This document shows, one piece after another, positions 1 to 7,717 of a DNA stretch of 64,000 bases (positions are counted from its first letter, which is position 1; every line of letters begins with the position of its first letter). The stretch is from NCBI RefSeq assembly GCF_001266615.1, contig NZ_LGHZ01000006.1, positions 1 to 64,000 on the forward strand. Reading direction: 5' to 3'. Both the position numbers and the translations under genes were made by a program. The notes under the pieces are model-generated. The model had not been told where the DNA came from. It did not search any database and worked only from the letters and a program-made list of their open reading frames with translations. Origin of the DNA: Kluyvera genomosp. 1 (GTDB lineage Bacteria > Pseudomonadota > Gammaproteobacteria > Enterobacterales > Enterobacteriaceae).

Positions 1-896
1 CCTCGCTGACCCGGCGGTTTGCTTGCCGTTGTTCCGTCTCAGTGGGGCCGCATTATAAGGAGTTTCTCGCAGCCCGCAATAGCTAAATTGCAGAAAAATG
101 ACTGACTGCTGCAATCCCCAGCAGAACCCCGCCTTATACCCACTTACACACAGAGTTATCCACAAACGTGGCAAAATATTATGATTGGCTGCGTATTACG
201 CCTTTCTATATAGAGGGGAAAAGAACGTGATCTACGACTTCGTTAGTATCGGTGATGATTCTGCTTCGGCGGTTGTGCCTACTGAAGTTGCTGCGCTGGC
301 CACGGCGGCGGTACGCCCTATAGGGATACAGCTATATAAAGGAAGGTCACACGTAATCGCTAATCACCGCCGGTGATAGCGTTGAGACACTGGGCAGACC
401 AAACAGCACCAGAGTGCTATACACAAATAGAAGAATGCTGCACTAGCCCGTCATTAACTCATACACTATATAGTTGTGCGTCCACTACCGACGATCAACC
501 TCTATATTCTCTGCAAGTTCACCATCCTCAAAGCGTTGAGTCGATATTCGCGTCCGACGTCGAACAGCGATTTGCACTGTTCAATCATAGTCGTCCTCCC
601 ATAGCCGGAGATTGTCGCAGCAGCCCAAGCACTCACCCGTGCGTAATCTGATTGCCATGAAGTGCGCTATAGTATCAGAACGCCATATCGGCTTGTTAAG
701 TAGATTTGAAGGTCAGTGGTTTAACCGAGAAGGCTAAACTTAGCAGCAGCGGATATCACACAAGTGTGTGATCGGGCGATGTGTATGTTAACCCCCAGAG
801 CACTCCAAATATTATCGAACCTCGATATATCCGCAGTTGTACCCGCATCAGTAAGTTGACTTAGGTTGAGTGAAAAAGCGAGGAAAGCCTTGCGGA
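1..896. other. Gene-free left flank, no recognisable gene
   Basis: About 0.9 kb in which I recognise no gene. The short open frames here have no ribosome binding site that stands out, no recognisable domain and unusual composition. A perfect DnaA-box sequence, TTATCCACA, lies at 156-164. Several ctatatag-like strings recur between 205 and 520. The segment ends in a stretch resembling the sequence beside leuX at the other end of the island, so it may be decayed mobile DNA outside the island's left boundary. Confidence 0.5.
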
Positions 897-970
897 TACT
901 GGATTTCAGGCACAAAAAAAGACGTCCGTTGACGTCTATTGATGTTCCGATGGTGCGAAGGCCGGACTCG
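897..970 (-). repeat. Degraded leuX 3'-end copy with terminator: candidate left attachment site
   Basis: Bases 951-970 read TGGTGCGAAGGCCGGACTCG, which matches the CCA end, acceptor strand and part of the T-arm of leuX (23313-23333) in the same orientation with one base missing. The sequence to its left also matches the leuX flank: both carry actggatttcag, then a run of seven A's and a GACGTC/GACGTC (here) or GACCTC/GAGGTC (at leuX) hairpin that would act as a minus-strand terminator. This is what a site-specific integration at the tRNA 3' end leaves behind. A second T-arm-like fragment (GGACTCGAATCGG) lies at 1066-1078. Confidence 0.65.
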
Positions 971-1024
971 CACATGATAATTAATCCTTTGATTTTAAAA
1001 CAATTTAAAATAATATTTAGTTAA

Positions 1025-1046
1025 TGTACCAACATCGATACCAACA
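1025..1046. promoter_or_regulatory. Candidate integrase arm-type sites, left end
   Basis: Two direct TACCAACA octamers (1027-1034, 1039-1046) sit 55-75 bases inside the putative left attachment site. The 12-mer TGTACCAACATC here is identical to 23180-23191 beside the integrase gene. Repeats shared by both ends of an element close to its core sites are typical arm-binding sites of P4-type tyrosine recombinases; binding itself is inferred. Confidence 0.5.
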
Positions 1047-1107
1047 CATTAAATCGTTGATTTTGGGACTCGAATCGGGGCACGAGTTACCTCGAAGATG
1101 ACGAACT

Positions 1108-1383
1108 TCAGCGATCCTCTCGGGTATGCCAAAGGTCAACAATATAGATAGTGTCGCGCTGAATTTCATAGTGAACGTCATAATCATCAAACAAGATTTT
1201 TCTCACTTCTCGTGGTTCATATCTTATCTGAGAAACACCGATTCTTGGATGTTCCGCGAGCCCTGAGGTTCCTATGAGCAAAAGCTCTAATACGTTGTCA
1301 GCGTGTTGCCGACTGTATTGACAGGCAAACCTATAAATACGCTCCAGATCATCCTGGGCCTTTTGGGTCCACTGTATTTCCAT
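1108..1383 (-). CDS. ParE/RelE-superfamily toxin
   Basis: A 91-residue protein with the ParE/RelE toxin fold signature: an N-terminal helical pair (EIQWTQKAQDDLERIYRF), a central basic and glycine region (GVSQIRYEPREVRKILF) and a C-terminal strand ending IVDLWHTRED. ParE toxins poison DNA gyrase, while RelE members cleave mRNA on the ribosome; the WHTRED ending favours the ParE side. Three bases separate it from the upstream ribbon-helix-helix antitoxin gene, so the pair forms one operon. It probably acts as an addiction module stabilising the island. The family is secure; the molecular target is not. Confidence 0.88.
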   Translation of the reverse strand: MEIQWTQKAQDDLERIYRFACQYSRQHADNVLELLLIGTSGLAEHPRIGVSQIRYEPREVRKILFDDYDVHYEIQRDTIYIVDLWHTREDR

Positions 1384-1386
1384 GGG

Positions 1387-1644
1387 TTACGATTTTTTCA
1401 GTTTGTTAGCGAAGTCAACTACATCCGCATGGCTAACCACTCTTCCCGCATCGACATCAGCAAGCCCTTTCAAAATCTGCTGATGCCGCCGCTCTCTCTC
1501 TTCAACCATGGCGGTCAGCGCTTCTTTAATCACCCAGCTTTTGGATCTATCCAGTTCAATAGCCAGGTTTTCAACCGCCGCAGCAAGCTCTGAAGGGATC
1601 TGAGCACTGATCGTCTGTTTCGTGAGTTGTCTCATGACCGTCAC
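1387..1644 (-). CDS. Ribbon-helix-helix (CopG-like) antitoxin
   Basis: An 85-residue protein with an N-terminal ribbon-helix-helix DNA-binding segment: the strand TISAQIPSELAAAVENLA is followed by a helix containing RSKSWVIKEAL. The C-terminal half (VVSHADVVDFANKL) would wrap the toxin. It is the first gene of the pair with the ParE-like toxin just downstream. As in related modules it should repress its own promoter as antitoxin and as toxin-antitoxin complex; AT-rich DNA upstream (1645-1680, with TAATAAAAATTAATA) is the likely operator region. Confidence 0.87.
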   Translation of the reverse strand: MTVMRQLTKQTISAQIPSELAAAVENLAIELDRSKSWVIKEALTAMVEERERRHQQILKGLADVDAGRVVSHADVVDFANKLKKS

Positions 1645-1731
1645 CTTTTAATAAAAATTAATAACACTTATTAAAATAGCACGTTTGTGTTCACGTAACT
1701 ACCTGCGGCGAAGACAACATCAGTCCTCTCA

Positions 1732-2565
1732 TCATCTCGAAGCCAGCATTCCCGGATAGTGTTTAGCAATGATGTCATTCATTCGCTCAATCAACTCCAG
1801 ACGCTTGAAGGCTAGGTGCGCTGTACCTTTTTGATAGTAACGAATGCTGAAGAACTCATCTTCGTAAACGTCCTTAGCCGGGTTATCCCGAATATGCTCC
1901 ATCAATCGGGTAGAAATATCACCCCGGTTGTCAGGGATGGGTTTGCCATCCAGCAGAAACAGCATTCTCTCCAGGTCCACCAGTTGATCCCGCCGCCAAC
2001 CCCAGTTCAGACTAAATCCCCATCGATTGTGACTTACCAGATTATTGATGATGATCTTCTTACCAAAGCTGCAGGGACTATTGGTTTTGTAATCCCACGA
2101 CAGGCCTTTGAAGATGTTGATGATCCCGCGCTCAAATACATCTATTTTATTCAGGTGCAGTTGTTCAAAGGTACTGAGGATATTCTCCTCGCTGATTGCA
2201 GGAAGGTCGCCCTCCTCCAGGTTCTTGTGCCACTGGTCGCGAGCCTGTGCATCCATCAAGGCCATCATGCCGGACTTCAGCATCAAATCGCGCCAGATGC
2301 TGCGATCTATATTGCGAGTGACGGCAGGCATAGCTTTATCAGCCTTCTCAGTCAGCCAGCTATCGTAGCGGTGCCCGGATTTCATCGCCCAGTCTTGCGC
2401 TGTACCACCGCCAATTTCTGAGGTTAGCCGTGATATGGCATCAAGCTGCTCAATGAGTTGTTCAATCTGTTTAAGTGCGGTATCGCGTCCAGTGACTACA
2501 CGTTCGATACTGGTCGAAAGGATCAGTTCATTATGTTCCGTCAACACGTCGGGTTCTGTTTGCAT
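1732..2565 (-). CDS. DUF4942 domain protein of CP4-type islands
   Basis: A 277-residue protein matching the DUF4942 family, found almost always next to CbtA/YkfI toxins in enterobacterial islands. There is no signal peptide and no membrane segment. A central stretch is rich in aromatic residues and glycine (NRWGFSLNWGWRRDQL). It is the last gene of the minus-strand CP4-57-like block, 113 bases after the CbtA gene with a terminator hairpin between them. The function is unknown; the constant company of the toxin suggests a link to that module, but nothing in the sequence shows it. Confidence 0.8.
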   Translation of the reverse strand: MQTEPDVLTEHNELILSTSIERVVTGRDTALKQIEQLIEQLDAISRLTSEIGGGTAQDWAMKSGHRYDSWLTEKADKAMPAVTRNIDRSIWRDLMLKSGMMALMDAQARDQWHKNLEEGDLPAISEENILSTFEQLHLNKIDVFERGIINIFKGLSWDYKTNSPCSFGKKIIINNLVSHNRWGFSLNWGWRRDQLVDLERMLFLLDGKPIPDNRGDISTRLMEHIRDNPAKDVYEDEFFSIRYYQKGTAHLAFKRLELIERMNDIIAKHYPGMLASR

Positions 2566-2583
2566 CGTTAATCATCCATAAAA

Positions 2584-2613
2584 GCAAACACGCCTGCCGG
2601 GAGTGGCAGGCGC
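2584..2613 (-). terminator. Terminator after the CbtA gene
   Basis: Stem CGCCTGCC/GGCAGGCG (2592-2613) with a short loop, followed on the minus strand by TGTTTGCTTTT. This is a moderate rho-independent terminator between cbtA and the DUF4942 gene. Confidence 0.6.
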
Positions 2614-2678
2614 ATTATGCGATGAATAAAAAAGGTGGGAAGTTCAGAGGTCAAAATCAGGAATGAGGCTCGAAGAAT

Positions 2679-2999
2679 TCAGGTATTTATTAATCCGGTA
2701 GCTCGCCTGGCTCGGAGAATATCAGTCGCTGTCAGGAATGGTGTCTGTTCCTGCCATGTAAACCCTTTGCGGTCGATGCGTACCAGTTCATAACGTTCCA
2801 CCAGGAAATTCACCGCATCGGCGAGCGTGATTCCCGCGTCGATATGCTCCTCAATGGCCGTATCGTCATGGAATGGCGTGTCGTTTAGTGTGAGGCCGTA
2901 ATGGTGCTCCAGCAGATACGTTAACAGTTGCTGCCAGACCTGTACGGGCGACAGACGTGACGAAACCGGCACCGTGGCCGGTACAGATGAAATGTGCAT
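2679..2999 (-). CDS. cbtA: CbtA/YkfI/YpjF family cytoskeleton-targeting toxin
   Basis: A 106-residue protein of the CbtA (YeeV/YkfI/YpjF) toxin family. Typical segments are [25 protein letters not shown], the acidic [25 protein letters not shown] and the tail [25 protein letters not shown]. In E. coli these toxins inhibit polymerisation of FtsZ and MreB. The cognate CbeA-type antitoxin gene lies 36 bases upstream on the same strand. An AGGA sequence about eight bases before the ATG supports this start. Length is normal for the family (about 110-125 residues), so it looks intact. Confidence 0.92.
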   Translation of the reverse strand: MHISSVPATVPVSSRLSPVQVWQQLLTYLLEHHYGLTLNDTPFHDDTAIEEHIDAGITLADAVNFLVERYELVRIDRKGFTWQEQTPFLTATDILRARRATGLINT

Positions 3000-3035
3000 G
3001 GATAGAATCCTGAGAAAAGAAGAAGAGAGAAGGTG

Positions 3036-3359
3036 TTACGGGGTTGGATAAATAGAAATGTAAACGTAACCGCAGCTACCACGGGTGTCAGCTATGCAGG
3101 TTAAACCCGTAAGATGAATGTTCATCTGATGTTGCTGCTGTGGATTTAACTCACCGAACCGCAGCATTGCTTCCAATTGACCTATAAACAGCGGGAAAGT
3201 CTGATCCAGTTTCTGCAGTTGCTCCGGGCTAAAGCTCCCCGTCAAACCAGCCCTGTCAGCCAGGTAATGCAGACGCTTGCCTTCCTGAACTAATCTCGCG
3301 CCAAATCGTGGGGTGATATCGCTTTGTAGACCCCATTCATGAGGTGGTGTGATTGACAT
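3036..3359 (-). CDS. cbeA: CbeA/YeeU/YfjZ family antitoxin
   Basis: A 107-residue antitoxin of the YeeU/YagB/YfjZ family, opening SITPPHEWGLQSDITPRFGA and ending GSCGYVYISIYP. Members counter CbtA by stabilising FtsZ and MreB filaments rather than by binding the toxin (type IV system). I chose the ATG at 3359 over the one at 3371 because the upstream ATG lies inside a GGAGG ribosome binding site spaced six bases from 3359. It follows the RadC-like gene with almost no gap and precedes cbtA, the standard radC-cbeA-cbtA order of CP4-type islands. Confidence 0.92.
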   Translation of the reverse strand: MSITPPHEWGLQSDITPRFGARLVQEGKRLHYLADRAGLTGSFSPEQLQKLDQTFPLFIGQLEAMLRFGELNPQQQHQMNIHLTGLTCIADTRGSCGYVYISIYPTP

Positions 3360-3371
3360 GAAAACCTCCAT

Positions 3372-3842
3372 TTAAAGCAAACCCTGATCAGCAAAAGAAA
3401 CCACTTCATTCCCAACAACCAAATGATCCAGCACTCGCACTTCTACCAGTGCTAACGCTTTCACTATCCGCTGAGTGATGTGTTTGTCCTGCTGACTGAT
3501 TTCTGTCGTACCTGACGGATGGTTATGCGCCAGAATTACCGCAGCGGCATTGTGTTTCAGAGCCAATTTAACCACTTCGCGGGGATGAACTTCGGTATGG
3601 CTGAGTGTGCCGGTAAATAGAGTTTCGCATCCCAGCAGGCAGTGCTGATTGTCGAGATACATCACGATAAAAACTTCACGCTCCTGATGAGCCATCTGTA
3701 ATTGCAGCCAGGTCTTAGTGAAGCTGGTGGAGGTAAATGGCTCACTCGGTTGACGCTGATATTTCTCCAGCAGGCGTAACGCCCGACGAATGACGCGTTG
3801 CTCGTTTGCAGGAAATACCGGGGATAAATTGAATACAGACAT
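3372..3842 (-). CDS. RadC-like JAMM/MPN domain protein (YfjY/YeeS type)
   Basis: A 156-residue protein with the JAMM metalloprotease-like motif H106-N-H108-PSG plus D119, the Zn-binding set of the RadC/MPN+ family. It lacks the N-terminal helix-hairpin-helix part of chromosomal RadC, as do YfjY, YeeS and YkfG in E. coli cryptic prophages. Despite the name, a DNA-repair role for RadC is not established; the catalytic set suggests a Zn-dependent hydrolase. It sits immediately upstream of cbeA and shares its transcript. Confidence 0.9.
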   Translation of the reverse strand: MSVFNLSPVFPANEQRVIRRALRLLEKYQRQPSEPFTSTSFTKTWLQLQMAHQEREVFIVMYLDNQHCLLGCETLFTGTLSHTEVHPREVVKLALKHNAAAVILAHNHPSGTTEISQQDKHITQRIVKALALVEVRVLDHLVVGNEVVSFADQGLL

Positions 3843-3858
3843 ATTTGCTCCTTAAAAC

Positions 3859-3887
3859 AAAAAGCCTCGCCGGTTTATTGGCAAGGC
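3859..3887 (-). terminator. Terminator after the DUF932 gene
   Basis: On the minus strand GCCTTGCC/GGCGAGGC forms a stem followed by TTTTTG, between the DUF932 gene and the radC-cbeA-cbtA cluster. Confidence 0.7.
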
Positions 3888-3912
3888 CTGAGGGAAGGGA
3901 TAATAAAAAGGT

Positions 3913-4734
3913 TCATGAGGCAAGCTGCAGCATATTCTCGGCCATTATCCATAGAGCGCGGTTAAGCTTCACATCACCGTCGATACCTTTAACGGCGCGT
4001 GTATGAGCGCGCTTACCTTTGGTCGTTCGCCCTGACAGCCCGCCTTTAATCAGGTTTTCCTGAATACGCTGGTAAGTGGTCCAGAGATCATTGCTTTCGT
4101 CCTGCCAGCGGCGCGGGGAAAGGATCTGCGATTCCGTCACCGGCTGATGTTCTTCACCAAAGCGGTAGGTTAATGCTGCTTTTGCCATTGCCAGTTGGGC
4201 CGGTGGCGGTAACAGCAGCGACTGCATGGCATCGCGTTTCTCTTCCACTTGGTCAAATATCCCCAGTACTTCGTAAGCCCCTTCAATGACTTTCTCCACC
4301 ACGTTACCCTTATGGGGAACACGCACCTCACCAAAACTCTCACCGCAAATCAGCCCATTTTGACAAACCGATCTAAATAGCCCCGGCAGCATCTGGTATG
4401 AGCTGGAGCCGTCATGGCTGTTAAGCAGAATGATTTCCGGCACCTGCTTGCCAGTGATTTGGCCTTCGCGGCGCAGGCGCAGCATGTGTTTGGTGTGTTC
4501 ACGCTTGCTCTGGTCCCGTACACGAGTCTGGCAGGCAAAGAACGGCTGGAAGCCTTCGCGCTGCAGGTTATCGAGCAGGGTTATGGTCGGGATGTAGGTG
4601 TATCGGTCGCTGCGTGATTCATGCTTTTCTTCACTAAAGACACTCGGTACGTAATGTGCCAGTTCATCACGGGTTAGCGGGCGGTCGCGGCGAACGAGGT
4701 TTACCGCTCCAAAGCGAGATACTAATCGGGTCAT
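3913..4734 (-). CDS. DUF932 (YfjQ/YafZ) family protein
   Basis: A 273-residue protein of the YfjQ/YafZ type, DUF932 family, common in phage- and plasmid-like islands. Characteristic stretches are RFGAVNLVRRDRPLTRDEL at the start, a conserved HDGSSSYQMLPGLFRSVC block and ICGES in the middle. No membrane segment or signal peptide is seen. The biochemical function of the family is not known. In E. coli CP4-57 the homologue lies near yfjP and yfjR, and the same gene group recurs here. A terminator follows the gene. Confidence 0.88.
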   Translation of the reverse strand: MTRLVSRFGAVNLVRRDRPLTRDELAHYVPSVFSEEKHESRSDRYTYIPTITLLDNLQREGFQPFFACQTRVRDQSKREHTKHMLRLRREGQITGKQVPEIILLNSHDGSSSYQMLPGLFRSVCQNGLICGESFGEVRVPHKGNVVEKVIEGAYEVLGIFDQVEEKRDAMQSLLLPPPAQLAMAKAALTYRFGEEHQPVTESQILSPRRWQDESNDLWTTYQRIQENLIKGGLSGRTTKGKRAHTRAVKGIDGDVKLNRALWIMAENMLQLAS

Positions 4735-4762
4735 GGTTAATTCCGTTTTCGGAGATTAAAAA

Positions 4763-4796
4763 CAAAAAGGCCATGCTTCCCGAAGGAGGCATGACC
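4763..4796 (-). terminator. Terminator after the exported-protein operon
   Basis: The minus strand reads GGTCATGCCTCC, a short loop, then GGAAGCATGGCC followed by TTTTTGTTTTT: a strong rho-independent terminator. It closes the WYL regulator/two exported proteins unit that ends at 4831. Confidence 0.8.
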
Positions 4797-4830
4797 CGTA
4801 TGATGATCGTTTGGCTACTAATAAAGAAAG

Positions 4831-5295
4831 TTAACCTGCGGTATTCCTGCAACCGCTAAGATCCTCCAGCTCTTTTTTTGTATTCTTAATACCGGGACTA
4901 AAATGCCCTACTTTTTTGTCATTAACATAAACATCGAACGTTGCGGCATTGCCAAGCGCATCAATGAACTGAATCCAGGCGTTATCGCCATTTCGCCAGC
5001 CCAGCGAAGAGGGTAATGGAAACTGTTGGTCATCGGTCACGATCATTATTGCTGTTTTGTCATCATGTGAATCCGCGCGTGTACCGTCCGGCAGGTCGAT
5101 AAGCACATTATGTTGTAAGATATTTTGCTCATCCGGGTTCATGGTGCAGTTAAGGTTAACAACGACATTTTCCGGGTTAGTGATCAGGTATTCAGTTATG
5201 CCCTGACCAAAGCCACTGGCCCACATATTAGGAACCGCAAAAGAGGTAACAGGGAATAACAACATGGTAAAAATAGATAGTCTTTTCATATCCAA
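4831..5295 (-). CDS. Exported protein of unknown function
   Basis: A 154-residue protein I do not recognise. It opens with a clear signal peptide (MDMKRLSIFTMLLFPVTSFA, cleavage probably after SFA). The mature part is small and mostly polar, with two cysteines (VNLNCTMN and LSGCRN near the end) that could form one disulfide; the middle alternates polar and hydrophobic residues like a beta-rich domain. It starts 18 bases after another small exported protein and is followed by a strong terminator, so the two are co-transcribed. It is probably periplasmic. Its place matches the small exported yfjS/yfjT-type genes of E. coli CP4-57, but I cannot claim homology. Confidence 0.75.
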   Translation of the reverse strand: MDMKRLSIFTMLLFPVTSFAVPNMWASGFGQGITEYLITNPENVVVNLNCTMNPDEQNILQHNVLIDLPDGTRADSHDDKTAIMIVTDDQQFPLPSSLGWRNGDNAWIQFIDALGNAATFDVYVNDKKVGHFSPGIKNTKKELEDLSGCRNTAG

Positions 5296-5313
5296 ACCTT
5301 AATTCATTATAAT

Positions 5314-5787
5314 TTATTTTGAGTCAGGCCATTTATAACGGAAGACTTCTTTTCCATTATACAGTCCGACCATGTCATCAAATTGAGGTCTTTTACTATT
5401 AGGTCTAAAGGTTACTTTCATGCCGGGACTGCACAGATCCTTGACTGTCACATTAATTTTAGCATCAGCAGTAATGGTATAACCCGTTGCAATATAATCA
5501 GTTAGGCTATTCTTGTCACCAGGATTGATCCATCCCCAAACACCAGCTTCGCAATCTTTTAAAGGGGCAGAACGTATCAAGATAAACCCACCTGACGCAT
5601 CAATTTCAGTAGCTTTACACATTTTTCTCACCTGCTGATAAGCATTGCACCAAAACCTGTTGCCATCCTTATTGTTGACTGCGGCAGGTAATACACCTTT
5701 ATAAAGGCTGGATGCCTCTGCTAAATTTGATGTAATTATTCCAGCAGCGATCCCAGATATTAATAACAATAACCTTGTTTTTTTCAT
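5314..5787 (-). CDS. Exported protein with four cysteines, unknown function
   Basis: A 157-residue protein with a signal peptide (basic KKTR, hydrophobic LLLLISGIAAGIITS, cleavage near LAEA-SS). The mature protein has four cysteines (FWCN, KMCK, KDCE, DLCS), enough for two disulfides, in keeping with a periplasmic or secreted location. No known domain is recognised. It begins 20 bases after the WYL regulator gene and ends 18 bases before the next exported protein, so the three form one operon. Possible roles include an envelope inhibitor or immunity-type protein; that is inference only. Confidence 0.75.
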   Translation of the reverse strand: MKKTRLLLLISGIAAGIITSNLAEASSLYKGVLPAAVNNKDGNRFWCNAYQQVRKMCKATEIDASGGFILIRSAPLKDCEAGVWGWINPGDKNSLTDYIATGYTITADAKINVTVKDLCSPGMKVTFRPNSKRPQFDDMVGLYNGKEVFRYKWPDSK

Positions 5788-5807
5788 TTCATTATCCTTT
5801 TATTTGG

Positions 5808-6497
5808 TTAAATATTGTTGGTACTAAAGGAAGATATAACGTCTTCGATACACTGAAAGTGAGGTAGTGCCTGAAGAAAATCGGGACGAGAAAGAATTTC
5901 GCGCACCGCCATATCCGGGGCAAAACTGTCCTTATTAAGCGTGACCGCCCGTATATCCGCCAGAGGAAACACGGCGATCCGGGCCTGATGCTCACCGGTC
6001 AGATACCACTCACGGTCACGCAAGACCAGACGATAGGGAGCGAGTCCCGTGCAGCGGCAACCATTACCCAATAGCGTCACCCTCCGGTGTTCAGAAACTG
6101 CACTCACCAGTCTGGTAAATACGCCGAGGTCTGGTGATGGCAATAGTGAATCCCCGTTCCAAATAAGGCATGGAGACTCACCCGGCCCGCTCAGAAGTGA
6201 ACTGACCAGATGGTTATCCATATCCGGAAACAATGCTTCAACACCTGACTGGCGGGCGAAAGTCAGCACCGCCAGCTCTCTCTGGCGGCTACCGGACAGC
6301 AAACGACACTGACCTTTGCGATACTCAAGATCCAGATACATCAGCCGTTCCCTAAAGTCCCGACGCAGGGTACGAACCGATACGCCAAATTCAGTTGCCA
6401 GCGTTCGCATATCTAGCGTTTCGCCCGCTACCAGGCGGCTTATAATTAACGAAAGCCTGACGGCAAGCCGATCATGACGGCGTTCAGCCTGAGTCAT
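5808..6497 (-). CDS. WYL-domain transcriptional regulator (YfjR-like)
   Basis: A 229-residue regulator. Residues about 12-60 form a DeoR-like winged helix (LATEFGVSVRTLRRDFRERL), followed by a WYL domain with the core APYRLVLRDREWYLTGEH. WYL proteins sense ligands, often nucleic acids or nucleotides, and many control phage-defence genes. The size and order match YfjR of E. coli CP4-57. It heads an operon with two exported proteins (gaps of 20 and 18 bases), so it may control itself and them. Confidence 0.85.
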   Translation of the reverse strand: MTQAERRHDRLAVRLSLIISRLVAGETLDMRTLATEFGVSVRTLRRDFRERLMYLDLEYRKGQCRLLSGSRQRELAVLTFARQSGVEALFPDMDNHLVSSLLSGPGESPCLIWNGDSLLPSPDLGVFTRLVSAVSEHRRVTLLGNGCRCTGLAPYRLVLRDREWYLTGEHQARIAVFPLADIRAVTLNKDSFAPDMAVREILSRPDFLQALPHFQCIEDVISSFSTNNI

Positions 6498-6710
6498 GAG
6501 ACAAGTTCTCCAGTGTGATAATTAGCTGAAAATAAGAAGGTTATTTTAACTAGGGAGCAGGACAGGGAATGGACACAAGAAGACGTATTTTTTAATGTTG
6601 CTGAATGCAGCCACGACGGGCTATCAAGAGAAAGCGGACCAAATTTGGTAGCCTATAAAACGTCAGAACGGACAGGATATGTCCCGATAATAACCGCAGG
6701 TGAGCCAAGG

Positions 6711-7586
6711 TTAGAAGAAAATCCAGTCCCAAACGGCACGGGCAACGGATACTACGGCATCGCGGACCGTACGAATGACCGCTTTTAGTGGTGCGGGAAT
6801 AAATGATGCTGTTTCCGCAGAATCAAAAACCTCTCCCACAGCATCGCCAAAGCCCTCACGTGCCTGCTTTTTTACCGGCTCACTGCATAACCTCCCGTGG
6901 AGTTGCTTCATCAGCGGGCTGGTGGCACGGTCCGGCAGGCAACGCATCATGGTTTCAACCATTGATGGCAGGTTCCATTCTGTTCGGGCTGAGACTGCAC
7001 ATACTGGATGATGCGGTGAAAACAGTTGGCGAATGGAGTCCTGCTTGGTCACGATATTAGTCAACTGGTGCGGTGATGGTGCATTGCTGGTGGCGTCCCA
7101 TTCATGACATGGCTCGATTTTGTCAGCCTGGTTAACGACAATCAGCACCCGTTGCTGGTAGCCAGCCATCACACGCCGGTAGAAACGTTCATCGATGGAG
7201 AAAGCACGATCATCGGCTTTAATAACCCACAGAATTAAATCCAATTCAGGAAGGATACAGCGATACAAAGATTCATATTCTTTATCCCGTTGCTCACTCT
7301 CACCGACACCGGGCAGGTCTACCAGTATCAGGCTATGTTCACCTCTTCTCAGGCGAAATCGCAGTACGTCACGGGTGCAGGCGTTGACATCACTGACGGG
7401 GGTAACCTCACTCTGGAACAGCGCATTACAGAGCGACGATTTACCTACACCTGTTTTGCCCATGATCCCGATGACCGGTTCGTAGTGAGTGAGTTTTTGA
7501 ATATGGTCAAGAATATGTTTGCCAATGGCATGGGGGAGTGACGCCAACGGTTTCTCGATGGCCCGCAGACCTTCTATTTTTTTCAT
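6711..7586 (-). CDS. YfjP/YeeP family GTPase
   Basis: A 291-residue Era-like GTPase. Walker A is GKTGVGKS at residues 43-50; switch II is LVDLPGVGES; the base-recognition motif is NQAD (canonical NKxD). The C-terminus is hydrophobic and amphipathic (VVSVARAVWDWIFF), hinting at membrane contact. Members of this family (YfjP, YeeP, YkfA) are fixtures of CP4-type cryptic prophages; their cellular job is undefined. A single gene here, with 213 bases of spacer before the WYL operon. Confidence 0.9.
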   Translation of the reverse strand: MKKIEGLRAIEKPLASLPHAIGKHILDHIQKLTHYEPVIGIMGKTGVGKSSLCNALFQSEVTPVSDVNACTRDVLRFRLRRGEHSLILVDLPGVGESEQRDKEYESLYRCILPELDLILWVIKADDRAFSIDERFYRRVMAGYQQRVLIVVNQADKIEPCHEWDATSNAPSPHQLTNIVTKQDSIRQLFSPHHPVCAVSARTEWNLPSMVETMMRCLPDRATSPLMKQLHGRLCSEPVKKQAREGFGDAVGEVFDSAETASFIPAPLKAVIRTVRDAVVSVARAVWDWIFF

Positions 7587-7602
7587 AAAACAACCTCAGA
7601 CA

Positions 7603-7639
7603 GAAAAACAAAACCCCCGAGCCAGGAAGGTTTCGGGGT
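7603..7639 (-). terminator. Terminator after the 320-residue protein gene
   Basis: On the minus strand ACCCCGA pairs with TCGGGGGT, followed by TTTTGTTTTTCTG, between the unknown gene and the GTPase gene. Confidence 0.65.
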
Positions 7640-7717
7640 GATTCACTGAGATAATATCTGTCTGAAATTATTTGGAATGATGTTCAGATGTATACCCTGT
7701 TCCCATCTGGTTTTTTA

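Noticed and set aside
185-651. Two short frames (185-376 and 373-651) overlapping by GTGA, like an operon
   Set aside because: No ribosome binding site, a TTG first start, no domain and odd composition rich in Cys, Ser and Thr. Chance frames are more likely.
721-975. 84-residue minus-strand frame across the att remnant
   Set aside because: It runs through the terminator and tRNA-like repeat, so it is not a plausible gene.
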